NCBI GenBank assembly: GCA_964493385.1
Contig: CAZBNW010000003.1
Location: forward strand, 9,838 to 73,837
DNA: 64,000 nucleotides
DNA from: Loki-b32 sp964493385
GTDB taxonomy: Archaea > Asgardarchaeota > Lokiarchaeia > Sigyniarchaeales > SOKP01
Direction: 5' to 3'
Positions 45,161-54,724 of this stretch are shown here, in pieces (within the stretch, counting starts at the first letter, position 1; each line of letters opens with the position of its first letter). The notes beneath the pieces were generated by a model. It saw nothing but the letters and a program-made list of their open reading frames with translations, was not told the origin of the DNA and ran no database searches. A program made the translations under genes and the position numbers.

Positions 45161-46741
45161 CTACCAAACTAGATTAGTTATAATATCTTTTGCTGTTTCA
45201 GCTTGTTTCTTATTTAGAATTTTTCTAATTCGTAAGTCATTGATAGCATCCTCAAGTCGTGTATCTAAGTTTTTCATTTCCATTAAATTATTTTTATCTC
45301 CTTGAGTTTCTACTAACTCGATCATTGAATTTTCTTTATTCATTAAATCTCTTAACTTTTGTCTGAAGCTCGCCTTAACTTTTGTCCTTACAGGTTTGCC
45401 TCCATCAATCAATATCGGGAGTACAGGTGCTCTCTCAGTAGTTCTATTTGTATTAGGATCTATAAAGAAAAATATATAAATAGGGATACCTACTACGACA
45501 TTTTGAGTTTTTATTTCAAGAGTATAATCATTAAAAAAGTTTTGAACATCGGTCATTTCTTTATCTTTCACAGACTCAATATTATCTAAACTAGATTGTT
45601 TTACGGTTTGTATTTTCGCAACTATATCTTCAGCACTGGTTAAATCTTTACTGAGCCCGCTGTGTTTTGCTTCAATTTGTTTTTCCACTTCAGTTTTTTT
45701 GCGCTCTAGTTCTCTTAACTTCTGTTGTTTTGTTTTTTCAAGATCAGAGATTTCACGGTGTACATTTTTCCTTAATTGAGCAATTTCATTATTATATCTG
45801 CTAATTGCATTTCCTAACTCGGTATATTTCATGTTTATATCCTTTAAACCTTCTTCTACTAAAAATAGATCGCGGTTATTAATTGCGTTTTTCAAACCAT
45901 CAACACTGCTTTTAATTGAGCTGAGATTGTTATTCAATTCTCCCGTTTTATCATTTATTTTATATTTTCCTAATTTTACTAATTCTTCTGGAGATTTTTC
46001 AATTTCTCGTTCTTTTTCTGCTTGGATTTCCTTATTAAGTATGGCTAATTGCTTCTCTTCTTCCCCTGTATCTACTTTAGTGTCTCTAATTTTATCTACC
46101 TCTTTCCCTCCTTTTTCTATCCATCTTTCGCATAATTTTATTATAGCATCTCCAAATGTATCAAGCATCTTCACATCTTTCTGTGAGACATACTCAGGTA
46201 TTTCTGGTACTATTTTTGTTTGATTAACACTTTTAGTAATAGGCCCACCTTCTAATAGAAAATAAGGCGTAGAATGAGAACTTAAACTATATTGGTTAAG
46301 AAAAAAATTCTGGAAATATCCTACTTCATTTGTATTAAATAATGCCTCTTGGATAACAGTGCCTCTTTTAAAATTTTTAAAACGTTTAAGATATGTATTA
46401 TTATAAGTTCGTAATGAATTAAAAAAAGATTCGGGATCTGCTCCTTTAATAACATTTTCGGGTCGTGGTGGCATTTGAGCAAATTTTCCAACACTTAACT
46501 TTTCTTGTTTGTTTAAAAGATAACTGCAAACGCACGCTCGTGTATCACTTAATGGAATTAGACGAACTGGCCAAAATGCTGTTGAAATTTTTGAGATTTT
46601 TCCTAATTTTTTAAGATTCTTACCATAAATACTAATACATTCAATTAATCCCATTGCTAATTCGTTTAATAACGCAGCTTGGCTCCGAGCGGGAGTTACT
46701 TCAGACATATTAATTAAATAAGGTACTACTTTATCAACCAT
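45161..46741 (-). CDS. Coiled-coil protein of unknown function
   Basis: This 526-residue protein is not recognised. The N-terminal ~230 residues look globular (RSQAALLNELAMGLIE, FWPVRLIPLSD with two close cysteines in ACVCSYLL). Residues ~230-400 are strongly charged with heptad-like repeats, including ISDLEKTKQQKLRELERKK, a likely coiled coil. Then comes a hydrophobic strand-rich piece, VVVGIPIYIFFFIDPNT, and a charged helical C-terminus. No signal peptide or sure membrane helix. It stands alone, divergent from the SDR gene. Confidence 0.8.
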   Translation of the reverse strand: MVDKVVPYLINMSEVTPARSQAALLNELAMGLIECISIYGKNLKKLGKISKISTAFWPVRLIPLSDTRACVCSYLLNKQEKLSVGKFAQMPPRPENVIKGADPESFFNSLRTYNNTYLKRFKNFKRGTVIQEALFNTNEVGYFQNFFLNQYSLSSHSTPYFLLEGGPITKSVNQTKIVPEIPEYVSQKDVKMLDTFGDAIIKLCERWIEKGGKEVDKIRDTKVDTGEEEKQLAILNKEIQAEKEREIEKSPEELVKLGKYKINDKTGELNNNLSSIKSSVDGLKNAINNRDLFLVEEGLKDINMKYTELGNAISRYNNEIAQLRKNVHREISDLEKTKQQKLRELERKKTEVEKQIEAKHSGLSKDLTSAEDIVAKIQTVKQSSLDNIESVKDKEMTDVQNFFNDYTLEIKTQNVVVGIPIYIFFFIDPNTNRTTERAPVLPILIDGGKPVRTKVKASFRQKLRDLMNKENSMIELVETQGDKNNLMEMKNLDTRLEDAINDLRIRKILNKKQAETAKDIITNLVW

Positions 46742-46906
46742 ATTTGATTCACTTGATATTTCTATATTATTTTTTAATACCGATATAATAATTAAAGTTT
46801 TGGTTTTGAATTGATTTCATTGTATCTTATTATAAATTTAAATAGAAAGAAGAAAAATTAATATCATGAAATGGAGTTAGTTCTAAACATTTGAGGTATA
46901 GATATA

Positions 46907-47719
46907 ATGGTCGAAAAATTTTTAGAAGGAAAAGGAGCTCTTATTACTGGTGGAGCTTCTGGTTTTGGTAAGGGTGTAGCCCTTGAATATGCAAAGAGAG
47001 GTGCTGACTTAGTTTTAGTTGATATTAAAGAAGAAATGTTAGAAGAAACTTCAAAAAAAATTGAAGCTGAAACAAAACAAAAAGTGGTGCCTATTATATG
47101 TGATGTATCACAAGCTACTAAGGTTAAAAATATGGCAAAACAAGCATTTGAAGAACTCGATAATATATATGTACTATTTAATAATGCGGGAATATGTCCA
47201 GGGTATGGAAAAGATATCTTAAAAGCTGATGAAAAACTATGGGATTCAACTCTTAACGTAAATCTTAAAGGTCAATGGTTAGTTTCGAAATTTATTTGTA
47301 GAAACATGAGAAGGCAACCATTTGAACCTTTAGCGGGTAAAGTAATTCATACTTCATCTGATATGGGAATGGCAGTTGATATAACAGTTCCCATATATTG
47401 TATAAGTAAAGCTGGGATAATTACTCTAATGCAAATACTTGCAAAAACATTGGCTCCGAAAATAACAGCAAACTCTATTTCCCCAGGATATCACGCAACT
47501 GGAATTTATGCCAATAATGAAGAGATAATGATTCAAACTATGAAGATCGGTAATGTTAAAACTCCCTTAAATCGAATAGGTACAGTAGAAGACATCGTAA
47601 ATGTGGGACTCTTCTTAGCTTCGCCTGCATCTAATTTTATAACTGGGCATAATTTTGCAGTTGATGGAGGGATTGCCGAAGTTGGAGTACCAGCAAATTA
47701 TTTAAAAACCAATATTTAA
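46907..47719 (+). CDS. Short-chain dehydrogenase/reductase
   Basis: This 270-residue classical SDR has ALITGGASGFGKGVALEYA (TGxxxGxG cofactor loop), LVDIKEE with Asp after strand 2 favouring NAD, NNAGICPG, catalytic Ser in VIHTSSDMG, and Y-x3-K in YCISKAG. The C-terminus ends with ASNFITGHNFAVDGG. Substrate unknown; possibly linked to the TPP enzyme and alcohol dehydrogenase encoded downstream. Confidence 0.9.
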   Translation: MVEKFLEGKGALITGGASGFGKGVALEYAKRGADLVLVDIKEEMLEETSKKIEAETKQKVVPIICDVSQATKVKNMAKQAFEELDNIYVLFNNAGICPGYGKDILKADEKLWDSTLNVNLKGQWLVSKFICRNMRRQPFEPLAGKVIHTSSDMGMAVDITVPIYCISKAGIITLMQILAKTLAPKITANSISPGYHATGIYANNEEIMIQTMKIGNVKTPLNRIGTVEDIVNVGLFLASPASNFITGHNFAVDGGIAEVGVPANYLKTNI

Positions 47720-47723
47720 TTCA

Positions 47724-47731
47724 ATTTTTTT
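47724..47731 (+). terminator. Oligo-T terminator candidate after SDR gene
   Basis: A run of seven T five bases after the SDR stop codon, in the archaeal oligo-T style. Confidence 0.35.
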
Positions 47732-47820
47732 ATTATGGAAAAAAAAATTTTAGAAAAACTGAAGTTTTATATAGTTTTTATAATCTTCTTATAACATAAT
47801 AAAAAAAAATTCCTGATAAA

Positions 47821-48228
47821 GTGAATAAGATGTTGGATATTTTAATTGCGATTACTCAAATAATATGGGGATTTGGTATTATTGCCTTTTGGATATATTT
47901 TTTTTTAGTTGAGAACAAAAATCCCGAAAGATCAGAAGTATACCTTGTGTTTGAGAGATCGTTCGTATTACCAGATACATGTTGGATAGCTCCTTGTTAT
48001 TTTATTTCTGGTTTTAGTTTACTTATGAATCAACAAATTTGGGTTTTTTTCTCAATAGCAGGAGGAAGTGGTATGTTATTTCTCTTTCTTTTGGATTTAT
48101 CTTTTAATATACAACAAGGAAATTATAAAAAAGATAAGAGAAAAAAAAATATAGGAGAAATAGTGATTAATATTCTATGTGCAATATTTGGTCCTTTATA
48201 CATGACATTGGGTTTTATAAATCTCTAA
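47821..48228 (+). CDS. Small four-helix membrane protein, unknown
   Basis: A 135-residue product with a GTG start. Four hydrophobic segments are seen: ILIAITQIIWGFGIIAFWIY, a CWIAPCYFISGFSLLM stretch, VFFSIAGGSGMLFLFLL, and a final VINILCAIFGPLYMTLGF. A lysine-rich loop (KKDKRKK) before the last helix suggests a cytosolic face. No family recognised. A T-rich tract follows the stop. Confidence 0.7.
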   Translation: MNKMLDILIAITQIIWGFGIIAFWIYFFLVENKNPERSEVYLVFERSFVLPDTCWIAPCYFISGFSLLMNQQIWVFFSIAGGSGMLFLFLLDLSFNIQQGNYKKDKRKKNIGEIVINILCAIFGPLYMTLGFINL

Positions 48229-48274
48229 AATTTTTTTTTAAATTTTCCATTTTTTAAGAAATTTTAAAGATAGA

Positions 48275-48341
48275 TTTTATAAAAGCAAAAATCTAAATTT
48301 ATACCTATATAACTAAAATAAAACAATTAAATTTTTGGAGG
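48275..48341 (+). promoter_or_regulatory. TATA box and Shine-Dalgarno of the TPP enzyme gene
   Basis: TTTTATAAAA at 48275-48284 and GGAGG at 48337-48341 precede the ATG at 48350. This implies a leadered transcript of about 40 bases. The ribosome site decides the start over an in-frame TTG at 48335. Confidence 0.55.
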
Positions 48342-48349
48342 TAAACGTA

Positions 48350-50143
48350 ATGGTAAAAGTTAATGGAGCTCAATTAGTAGTTCGTGCGTTAGATAATCAA
48401 GGTGTTGGAGTTATTTTTACTCTTTGCGGAGACAATCGCTTAATTTATCATTATTGCCAAGATCCCTCTTGTACTGAGACTGGAATAGACATTATTGATT
48501 TCCGGCATGAACAGGCCACTGGACACGCAGCTATGGGATATTTTCTTGCTACTGGTGAAGTAGGGGTGTGTTCAGTTCAATCTGGACCGGGAATTACGGA
48601 TTTATTCCCTTCAATTCCAATCGCTTATGATGCAAGCATTCCTCTCGTAGCCATTTGCACAAGTACCGCACTAATGGATTTTGAAAAGTTAGCTCAAAAT
48701 GAAATTGATGTTGTTCCATCCTTTCGTCCTGTAACAAAATGGAGTGGATATTGCTATGAAACAGCCCGAATACCAGAATATATAAATATGGCTTTTAGAA
48801 TTGCTACAACTGGTCGTCCTGGCCCTGTTCTTCTTCTTATTCCTTTTGATATTTTAATAAAGGAATGTAATGATGAATTAGATATCGTACAACGAGCTTT
48901 TAAACCAGTTCAGAAATTAAGGGCGTTTTACGGTCCCTATGGAAATAGTGAACTCGTATCTAAAGCTGCTGACTTACTTCTTAAAGCACAGCGACCTTTA
49001 ATTATTGCAGGAACGGGAACTGCTTTTTCAAATGCGTCTTTAGAACTATTAAAATTTGCAGAATTGACAAAAATTCCTGTAGGATTGTGGGGATTTGGTT
49101 TAGGAGAATTTCCACCCGATCACCCACTATATTTTGGAATCGCAAGTCCATTAGATGGTCCAGGAACGGCATTACTTCAAAAAGTAGATGTAGCTTTAAT
49201 ATTAGGATCGAGAATTTCTGAATTAATGAATTTTGGATATATGCCTTATTTTTCAGATGAGGCAAAACTTATCCAAGTAGATATAAAAGCAGAAGAGATT
49301 GGGAGAAATCGTGCTATTGACATACCAATTGTAGGTGATGTTAAAGGTGTTCTGACGCAATTAATTCAAATTACGAAAGATAAACCGCAAGAACCAAGAA
49401 TAGAAACACCGTGGGTTAAAACTGTCCAAGAAGATTTGAAAAAATTTGAAGCTCGCCTTGAGAAAGAAGGATCTTCAGATAAAATTCCAATTCAACCCCA
49501 ACGGTTAGTTAAAGAGGTTCGCGATTTTATGCCTGAGGATGGAATTATAATTTTGGATGGTGGGGATACTACAGTTTGGGGTTTGATTTACTTAAGATCT
49601 CGCTATTCTAAATCACTTTATTTCTCTGGTGGTTTAGGTATCCAACATCTTGGTGGTGGTATTCCAATGGCCATTGCTACCAAATATGCATATCCTGAAA
49701 AGAAAGTTCTAGTCTTAACTGGGGATGGTTCATTCTTATTTAATGGAAAAGAAATAGAGACTGCCCGTAGATTTAATTTACCATTTGTGGTTGTTGTAAG
49801 TAATGATAGACTTTGGGGAATGGTAGCGAGAGGTCAAAAAATGTCTCACGGTAAGAAATTTTTCGGTTTAGGAAGCTCTTTAAGTAACGAAACTCGTTAT
49901 GACAAATACGCAGAAGCATTCAAATGTTATGGAGAATTAATAACAGATCCTAAAGAAATTCGCCATGCTTTAAAACGAGCTTTTGATTCTGACCTTCCAT
50001 CTGTGATTGATGTACGTATTAACCCAAAAATAAATTCCATATTTAATTATCTTGCCAGAGAAGGTTATAATCCAGATAGTTGGGAACGAAAAGTAAAGAA
50101 AAAAGCTGAAATTGTACTTGAAATACCACAGACGAAGAGTTAA
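48350..50143 (+). CDS. Thiamine diphosphate enzyme, acetolactate synthase-like
   Basis: This 597-residue protein has the three TPP-enzyme domains: an N-terminal PYR domain with catalytic Glu in DFRHEQATGHAAMG, a central domain (AQRPLIIAGTGTAFSNASLELL), and a C-terminal PP domain with GDGSFLFNGKEIETARRFNLP as the GDG-x(n)-N cofactor motif. It resembles acetolactate synthase catalytic subunits, but no regulatory subunit gene lies nearby. Related 2-oxoacid or oxalyl-CoA decarboxylases are possible. The alcohol dehydrogenase and AcoX-like genes that follow hint at acetoin-type carbon flow. Confidence 0.85.
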   Translation: MVKVNGAQLVVRALDNQGVGVIFTLCGDNRLIYHYCQDPSCTETGIDIIDFRHEQATGHAAMGYFLATGEVGVCSVQSGPGITDLFPSIPIAYDASIPLVAICTSTALMDFEKLAQNEIDVVPSFRPVTKWSGYCYETARIPEYINMAFRIATTGRPGPVLLLIPFDILIKECNDELDIVQRAFKPVQKLRAFYGPYGNSELVSKAADLLLKAQRPLIIAGTGTAFSNASLELLKFAELTKIPVGLWGFGLGEFPPDHPLYFGIASPLDGPGTALLQKVDVALILGSRISELMNFGYMPYFSDEAKLIQVDIKAEEIGRNRAIDIPIVGDVKGVLTQLIQITKDKPQEPRIETPWVKTVQEDLKKFEARLEKEGSSDKIPIQPQRLVKEVRDFMPEDGIIILDGGDTTVWGLIYLRSRYSKSLYFSGGLGIQHLGGGIPMAIATKYAYPEKKVLVLTGDGSFLFNGKEIETARRFNLPFVVVVSNDRLWGMVARGQKMSHGKKFFGLGSSLSNETRYDKYAEAFKCYGELITDPKEIRHALKRAFDSDLPSVIDVRINPKINSIFNYLAREGYNPDSWERKVKKKAEIVLEIPQTKS

Positions 50144-50192
50144 ATTATTGATCTAAATATTTAAAAGTGATTTCCAAGAAGATTTGAGTTAA

Positions 50193-51206
50193 ATGAAGGC
50201 AGCGAAGTATGAAGGAAAAGGAAAAATATCAATTATAGATATACCTAAACCTATTCCTCAAAAGGATGAAGTATTAGTTCAGGTAAAATATACTGGAATA
50301 TGTGGTTCAGATTTAGAAATATATAAAACGGGATTACTCCCTGCTAAAGTTGTATTAGGGCATGAAATTATGGGGTATATAGCAGAAATTGGTCCTGATG
50401 TAAAAGAATGGAAAAATGGAGATCGCGTGACTATATTTCCAATCATTAGCTGTGATCATTGTCATTTTTGTCGAAAAAGTCAATCAAATTTATGTATTTA
50501 TGAAGATTCTATAGGTCTAGGGCAAGATGGAGGCTATGCGGAGTATGTTTTAGCTAAACAAGACCAACTTTATAGAATTCCAGAAGGGATACCAGATAAA
50601 CATGGTACGGTTTTTGATCAAATCGCAACTACATCACTAGCTTTGAGGGAATCTAATTACATACCTGGAAGTCATACTGCTATTTTAGGACTTGGTACAA
50701 TGGGTCAGTTTTTTCTTCAGTATCTAAAAGTTGTGGGCGCTAAGACTATAACTGTTGTTGAAATAAATCCTTATAGATTAAATGTAGCAAAGAAATTTAA
50801 TCCTGATTTAGCATTGAATAAATTAGCTTTAGCAAAAATTAAAAGGATTCCGAAACGAGATTTTGGGGGTGTAGATTTTGTATTTGAATGTACCGGTCAT
50901 CAGACCGTAGTAGATGCGGCTCTTAGTATCGTAAAGAAAGGAGGAACTGTTGTTCAGATTGGTATTTGGGATAAGCCGATTGAGATCAACCTATTCAAAT
51001 ATGTTTGGCATCAAATACGAATACAAGGGATTTGGAGCTATACTAGAAAAGATTTTGAATATGCAATAGATTTAGTTGCCAAAAAACTTATTGATCCTGA
51101 GCCAATTGTTACAAAAATAATTCCTTTAGATGATATCGTTGAAGAAGGATTTGAGTCCGCCATTGATCCTGAGACAAAAGATATTAAAATCCTTGTAGAG
51201 CCTTAA
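50193..51206 (+). CDS. Zinc-type alcohol dehydrogenase (MDR superfamily)
   Basis: This 337-residue medium-chain dehydrogenase has YTGICGSDLEIYK with the catalytic zinc Cys, GHEIMGYIAEIG, and the structural zinc set CDHCHFCRKSQSNLC. The Rossmann motif is LGLGTMGQFF, with VVEINPYR for NAD. This is the sorbitol/threonine/butanediol dehydrogenase group; substrate not determinable. It follows the TPP gene by 49 bases and is probably co-transcribed. Confidence 0.9.
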   Translation: MKAAKYEGKGKISIIDIPKPIPQKDEVLVQVKYTGICGSDLEIYKTGLLPAKVVLGHEIMGYIAEIGPDVKEWKNGDRVTIFPIISCDHCHFCRKSQSNLCIYEDSIGLGQDGGYAEYVLAKQDQLYRIPEGIPDKHGTVFDQIATTSLALRESNYIPGSHTAILGLGTMGQFFLQYLKVVGAKTITVVEINPYRLNVAKKFNPDLALNKLALAKIKRIPKRDFGGVDFVFECTGHQTVVDAALSIVKKGGTVVQIGIWDKPIEINLFKYVWHQIRIQGIWSYTRKDFEYAIDLVAKKLIDPEPIVTKIIPLDDIVEEGFESAIDPETKDIKILVEP

Positions 51207-51287
51207 AAAGATATAATTACAATTTTTACTTCTTTTTTATTTAATACAAAAAGAAATTTAATTAAGATTAAGAATATCAATATTATT

Positions 51288-52394
51288 ATGAGAAAAATTG
51301 GGCTAATTGTAAATCCAATTGCTGGAATGGGTGGTAGTGTTGGACTTAAAGGAACGGATGGAGATATTTACCAAGAAGCTGTAAGAATGGGTGCTACACC
51401 TGTTGTACCACAAAGGGTGAGTGAGTTATTATCACAAATAAAAAGGAGAAAAGAAATCTTTTTCCTTGTGGCACCTGGCATAATGGGAGTGGAATATATT
51501 AAAGATAAAGGATTCAATTTTGAAGTAATTGGGAAAATTAGTGAACATACTACTTCTGAAGATACCATAAGTATTGCAAAAGAAATGATTAATAAAACAA
51601 TTGAACTATTGATATTTTGTGGTGGGGATGGGACAGCACGAGATATCTATGATGCAATTGGATTAAAAATGCCTGTGGTTGCGTTACCAGCTGGAGTAAA
51701 AATGTTTAGCTCTGTCTTTGCTCTTAATCCTAGAGCTGCTGCTCAAATTGTTGATAAATTTTTAGAGGAAGCTGTTGAAACTCAAGAACAAGAAATACTA
51801 GATATTAATGAAGATCTTGTACGTGATGATATTTTAGAATCAAGATTATATGGATATTTAAAAGTGCCGAAAATCTTAAGCTTAATACAATCAAGTAAAT
51901 CTGGTTCAAAACTAGGGAAAACTGTACGGGAAAATAAACAAGAAATCGCACAATTTATTATTGAAAACATGGAAAATGATATTTTATATTTATTAGGACC
52001 GGGAACAACAGCGAAAACTATTACAGATATTTTAAAATTGCCGAAAACCCTTCTTGGAATAGATGCCATTTATAATAAAAAGAATGTTGGTAAAGATGTA
52101 AATGAACAAGGTATTCTTGAGTTATTAGAAAAATATTCAAAGGTAAATGTTATAGTTTCACCAATAGGAGGCCAAGGATTTGTCTTTGGCAGAGGAAATA
52201 AACAATTCACTCCTGAAATCCTTAAAAGAATTGGAAAAAAGAATATAAAAATCATAGCAACAGAGGAAAAAATGAGAGAACTGGATTGTTTAAGGATTGA
52301 CACAGGAAATATTGAAGTAGATAATACATTAAAAGGATTTACTAAGGTAATAATTGGTTATAAAGAAGAATTAGTTCTTAAAATTGAATGCTAA
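51288..52394 (+). CDS. ATP-NAD kinase/AcoX-like protein
   Basis: This 368-residue protein starts IGLIVNPIAGMGGSVGLKGTDG and carries the GGDGTARDIYD motif of NAD/diacylglycerol-type kinases, with TAVALPAG-like PVVALPAGVKMFS after it. The C-terminal half has LLGPGTTAKTI and SPIGGQGFVFGRGN. The layout matches the ATP-NAD kinase AcoX/PpnK-related family found in acetoin catabolism clusters. It may be an NAD kinase or a relative with another substrate. Confidence 0.85.
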   Translation: MRKIGLIVNPIAGMGGSVGLKGTDGDIYQEAVRMGATPVVPQRVSELLSQIKRRKEIFFLVAPGIMGVEYIKDKGFNFEVIGKISEHTTSEDTISIAKEMINKTIELLIFCGGDGTARDIYDAIGLKMPVVALPAGVKMFSSVFALNPRAAAQIVDKFLEEAVETQEQEILDINEDLVRDDILESRLYGYLKVPKILSLIQSSKSGSKLGKTVRENKQEIAQFIIENMENDILYLLGPGTTAKTITDILKLPKTLLGIDAIYNKKNVGKDVNEQGILELLEKYSKVNVIVSPIGGQGFVFGRGNKQFTPEILKRIGKKNIKIIATEEKMRELDCLRIDTGNIEVDNTLKGFTKVIIGYKEELVLKIEC

Positions 52395-52535
52395 TTTTTA
52401 GTAAATCACAGAGTATTAGTATAAACTCAAATTATAAAATCAATATTCATTTATTCTAATTAATTATATTCACTAACTAATTTTTTGAAAAAGGAAATTA
52501 AGGGATACTTAATTATTAAGAGGTTTTATAATTAA

Positions 52536-53675
52536 ATGTTTAAAGATGAAGTAATTAATAAAGCTCTTGTTTTGGGTTTTGAAGATATTGGCTTTACGAC
52601 TGCTGAACCTTTTCCTACTCAAAGAGAAATTTTATTATCAAGGAAGGAAGAATATGCTTGGGCAGCAGAAAAAGAGTTAGACCTCACTAAAGGATTAGAT
52701 CCCAAAAATATTATGCCAGATGCTGAATCTATAATCGTTCTGATTGATGTTTATTTTAAAGAATCATACCCAAATTATCTTGAAGGTCATTTCGGTCGTG
52801 CTTATTTGGATGATGATAGAAATACTAAAGGACAATTATATCAAAGGATCAAGATTTTTCGTGGTTTCTTAAGAGATAATGGTATTAGTTCAAGAGCACC
52901 GTTCAATATTCCTCACCAATTAACTGCAGCAAGAGCTGGTTTAGGCACTTTTGGAAAGAATAATTTCTTATATTCACGGAAAGCAGCCCTCCAAAGTTCT
53001 TGGATTGTGCCAATCCCTATAGTAGTTAATTTTGAATTTATTCCTGACGATCCTACTATTGAAGTTGGTTGCCCTTCTTGGTGTAAAAACACTTGTATTG
53101 CCTCATGTCCCACAGGAGCACTTCGAGGTCCTCGTAATATCGACCCTCGAAAGTGTATCTCATATCTTTCATATTATGGAGAAGGAATTACTCCAATGGA
53201 ACTCCGTGAACCTATGGGAACATGGGTCTATGGTTGTGATTGCTGCCAAGAAGTTTGCCCTCGTAATAGAGTTTGGCTTTCACAAAAATTACCCCTTAAT
53301 AAAAGAGTTGTTGCTAAAGCAAAAGATTTTGAACTAATCAAATTGCTTCATATGGATAGAGAACATTATAAAACAAAAGTTTGGCCTCATATGTTCTATA
53401 TGTCGGATAATGCCTCATACCATGATCTTTGGAGATGAAAAATGAATGTAGCCAGAGCTATGGGAAATTCCCTTGATCCTAAATATATCCCTGAATTAAT
53501 TAAGGCATTCAAAGAAAATGTTGACGAGAGAGTAAAAGGGATGATAGCCTGGGCATTAGGACGGATTGGTGGTGAAGAATCAAAGGAAATATTGAAGATT
53601 TCTCTTTCTGATAGTGAGGGTTTAGTTAAACAAGAAATTTTCCTTGCCTTAGAAAAACTTAGTAAAAAAGTTTAA
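52536..53675 (+). pseudogene. queG: Epoxyqueuosine reductase (QueG-like) interrupted by in-frame TGA
   Basis: Codons 1-300 encode a COG1600 protein: GLGTFGKNNFLYS, then two ferredoxin-type sets, CPSWCKNTCIASCP and CDCCQEVCPRN. A TGA at 53436-53438 stops it after YHDLWR, and the same frame resumes with K-MNVARAMGN and an HEAT-repeat segment (WALGRIGGEES) to 53675. Together they make 379 codons, the usual QueG length, with the C-terminal HEAT part in place. QueG reduces epoxyqueuosine in tRNA with cobalamin and Fe-S clusters. The TGA probably replaced an Arg codon. Two separate polypeptides, suppression or an assembly error remain possible. Confidence 0.75.
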
Positions 53676-53680
53676 GATCT

Positions 53681-54634
53681 TCATATAGGATTAAAAGCAT
53701 TTATCTTTTCCAGGTGTTCTAGCATTTGAAGATACAATCTATCTCTTTTTTTAAGAATTTCTTGCTCATTACGTCCACCGTAATCATAAAAGCCCTTACC
53801 TGACTTTGCACCCAAATGTCCTTTTTCTACTTTTTCAATAATAAAAGGAACCTCAATACCCCTATTCTTAAGAATATCATTCAATAAATCTAGTCCTGTA
53901 AAATCTTGGGATTGGATTACTCCTACAACAGGAAGTCTGATCCCTAATGTATTTTTTATTGCTATATCAATTTGTTCTGGCGTTGCTAATCCTCTAGTTA
54001 TAAGTTCATACATTGCTCCAGTGATAGCACTCTGTATTTTATTTACAATATATGAAGGAGCAAATTTTTTCATCAATAATGGTCGTTTTCCAATTTTTTG
54101 CATTAACTCTATTGAGAAATCCACGACCTCCTTAGACGTTTTTCGCCCTGGGGCAACCTCAACAAGTGGTATAATATGGGGTGGTGCGTAATAATGATGA
54201 GCAATTACTTGTTTGATCCTATTGATTTTTTTGACAATATTAAATATATCTAAAGTTGAGGTATTGCTTGCTAAAACAACATCATCAGAACAGTATTTAT
54301 CTAATTGTAAAAAAACATCTCTTTTCACTTCGGGAATTTCACTAACAACTTCAGTTACAAAGTCAGCACTTTCAGCAGCAGCAATTAGATTTGTAGTTAA
54401 ATGAATTCGATTAAGAATAGCAGGTATTTCTTTCCCATCTACTCTCTGAAATTCAGCGAGGATATTTAGATTTGATTCAACTAGTCGAATTGCATTAGTT
54501 AATCTCTTCTTGTTTAAATCTACTAAATCAACATCATATCCCGCTTTAGCATATATTTGTGCGATGGAGTGTCCCATCGTACCCGCTCCCACAATTAAAA
54601 TACGTTTAATTTTATTGACATTCATATAAATCAA
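53681..54634 (-). CDS. 3-hydroxyacyl-CoA dehydrogenase-like protein
   Basis: This 317-residue protein has the NAD motif RILIVGAGTMGHSIAQIYAKAGYDV with VDLNKKRL, a HHYYAPPHIIPLVEVAPG segment corresponding to the catalytic HFxNP..LVEV, and C-terminal GLDLLND and GKGFYDYGGR. It probably oxidises an L-3-hydroxyacyl-CoA; it could serve crotonyl-CoA-derived flux from lysine fermentation. Start is at 54634 or the Met at 54625. Confidence 0.88.
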   Translation of the reverse strand: MIYMNVNKIKRILIVGAGTMGHSIAQIYAKAGYDVDLVDLNKKRLTNAIRLVESNLNILAEFQRVDGKEIPAILNRIHLTTNLIAAAESADFVTEVVSEIPEVKRDVFLQLDKYCSDDVVLASNTSTLDIFNIVKKINRIKQVIAHHYYAPPHIIPLVEVAPGRKTSKEVVDFSIELMQKIGKRPLLMKKFAPSYIVNKIQSAITGAMYELITRGLATPEQIDIAIKNTLGIRLPVVGVIQSQDFTGLDLLNDILKNRGIEVPFIIEKVEKGHLGAKSGKGFYDYGGRNEQEILKKRDRLYLQMLEHLEKINAFNPI

Positions 54635-54724
54635 TTGAATTCAAAATAGAAGTTAATATTAATAGGAGAAATAAAATAATAAATTATTCGTGAAATGACT
54701 TGAATATGAAAAACTAAACATGAA

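Noticed and set aside
53436..53438. TGA in the QueG-like gene as selenocysteine
   Set aside because: The position lies at the HEAT linker where Arg is expected, not a redox Cys; no SECIS-like structure was recognised, and other genes here use TGA as a stop.
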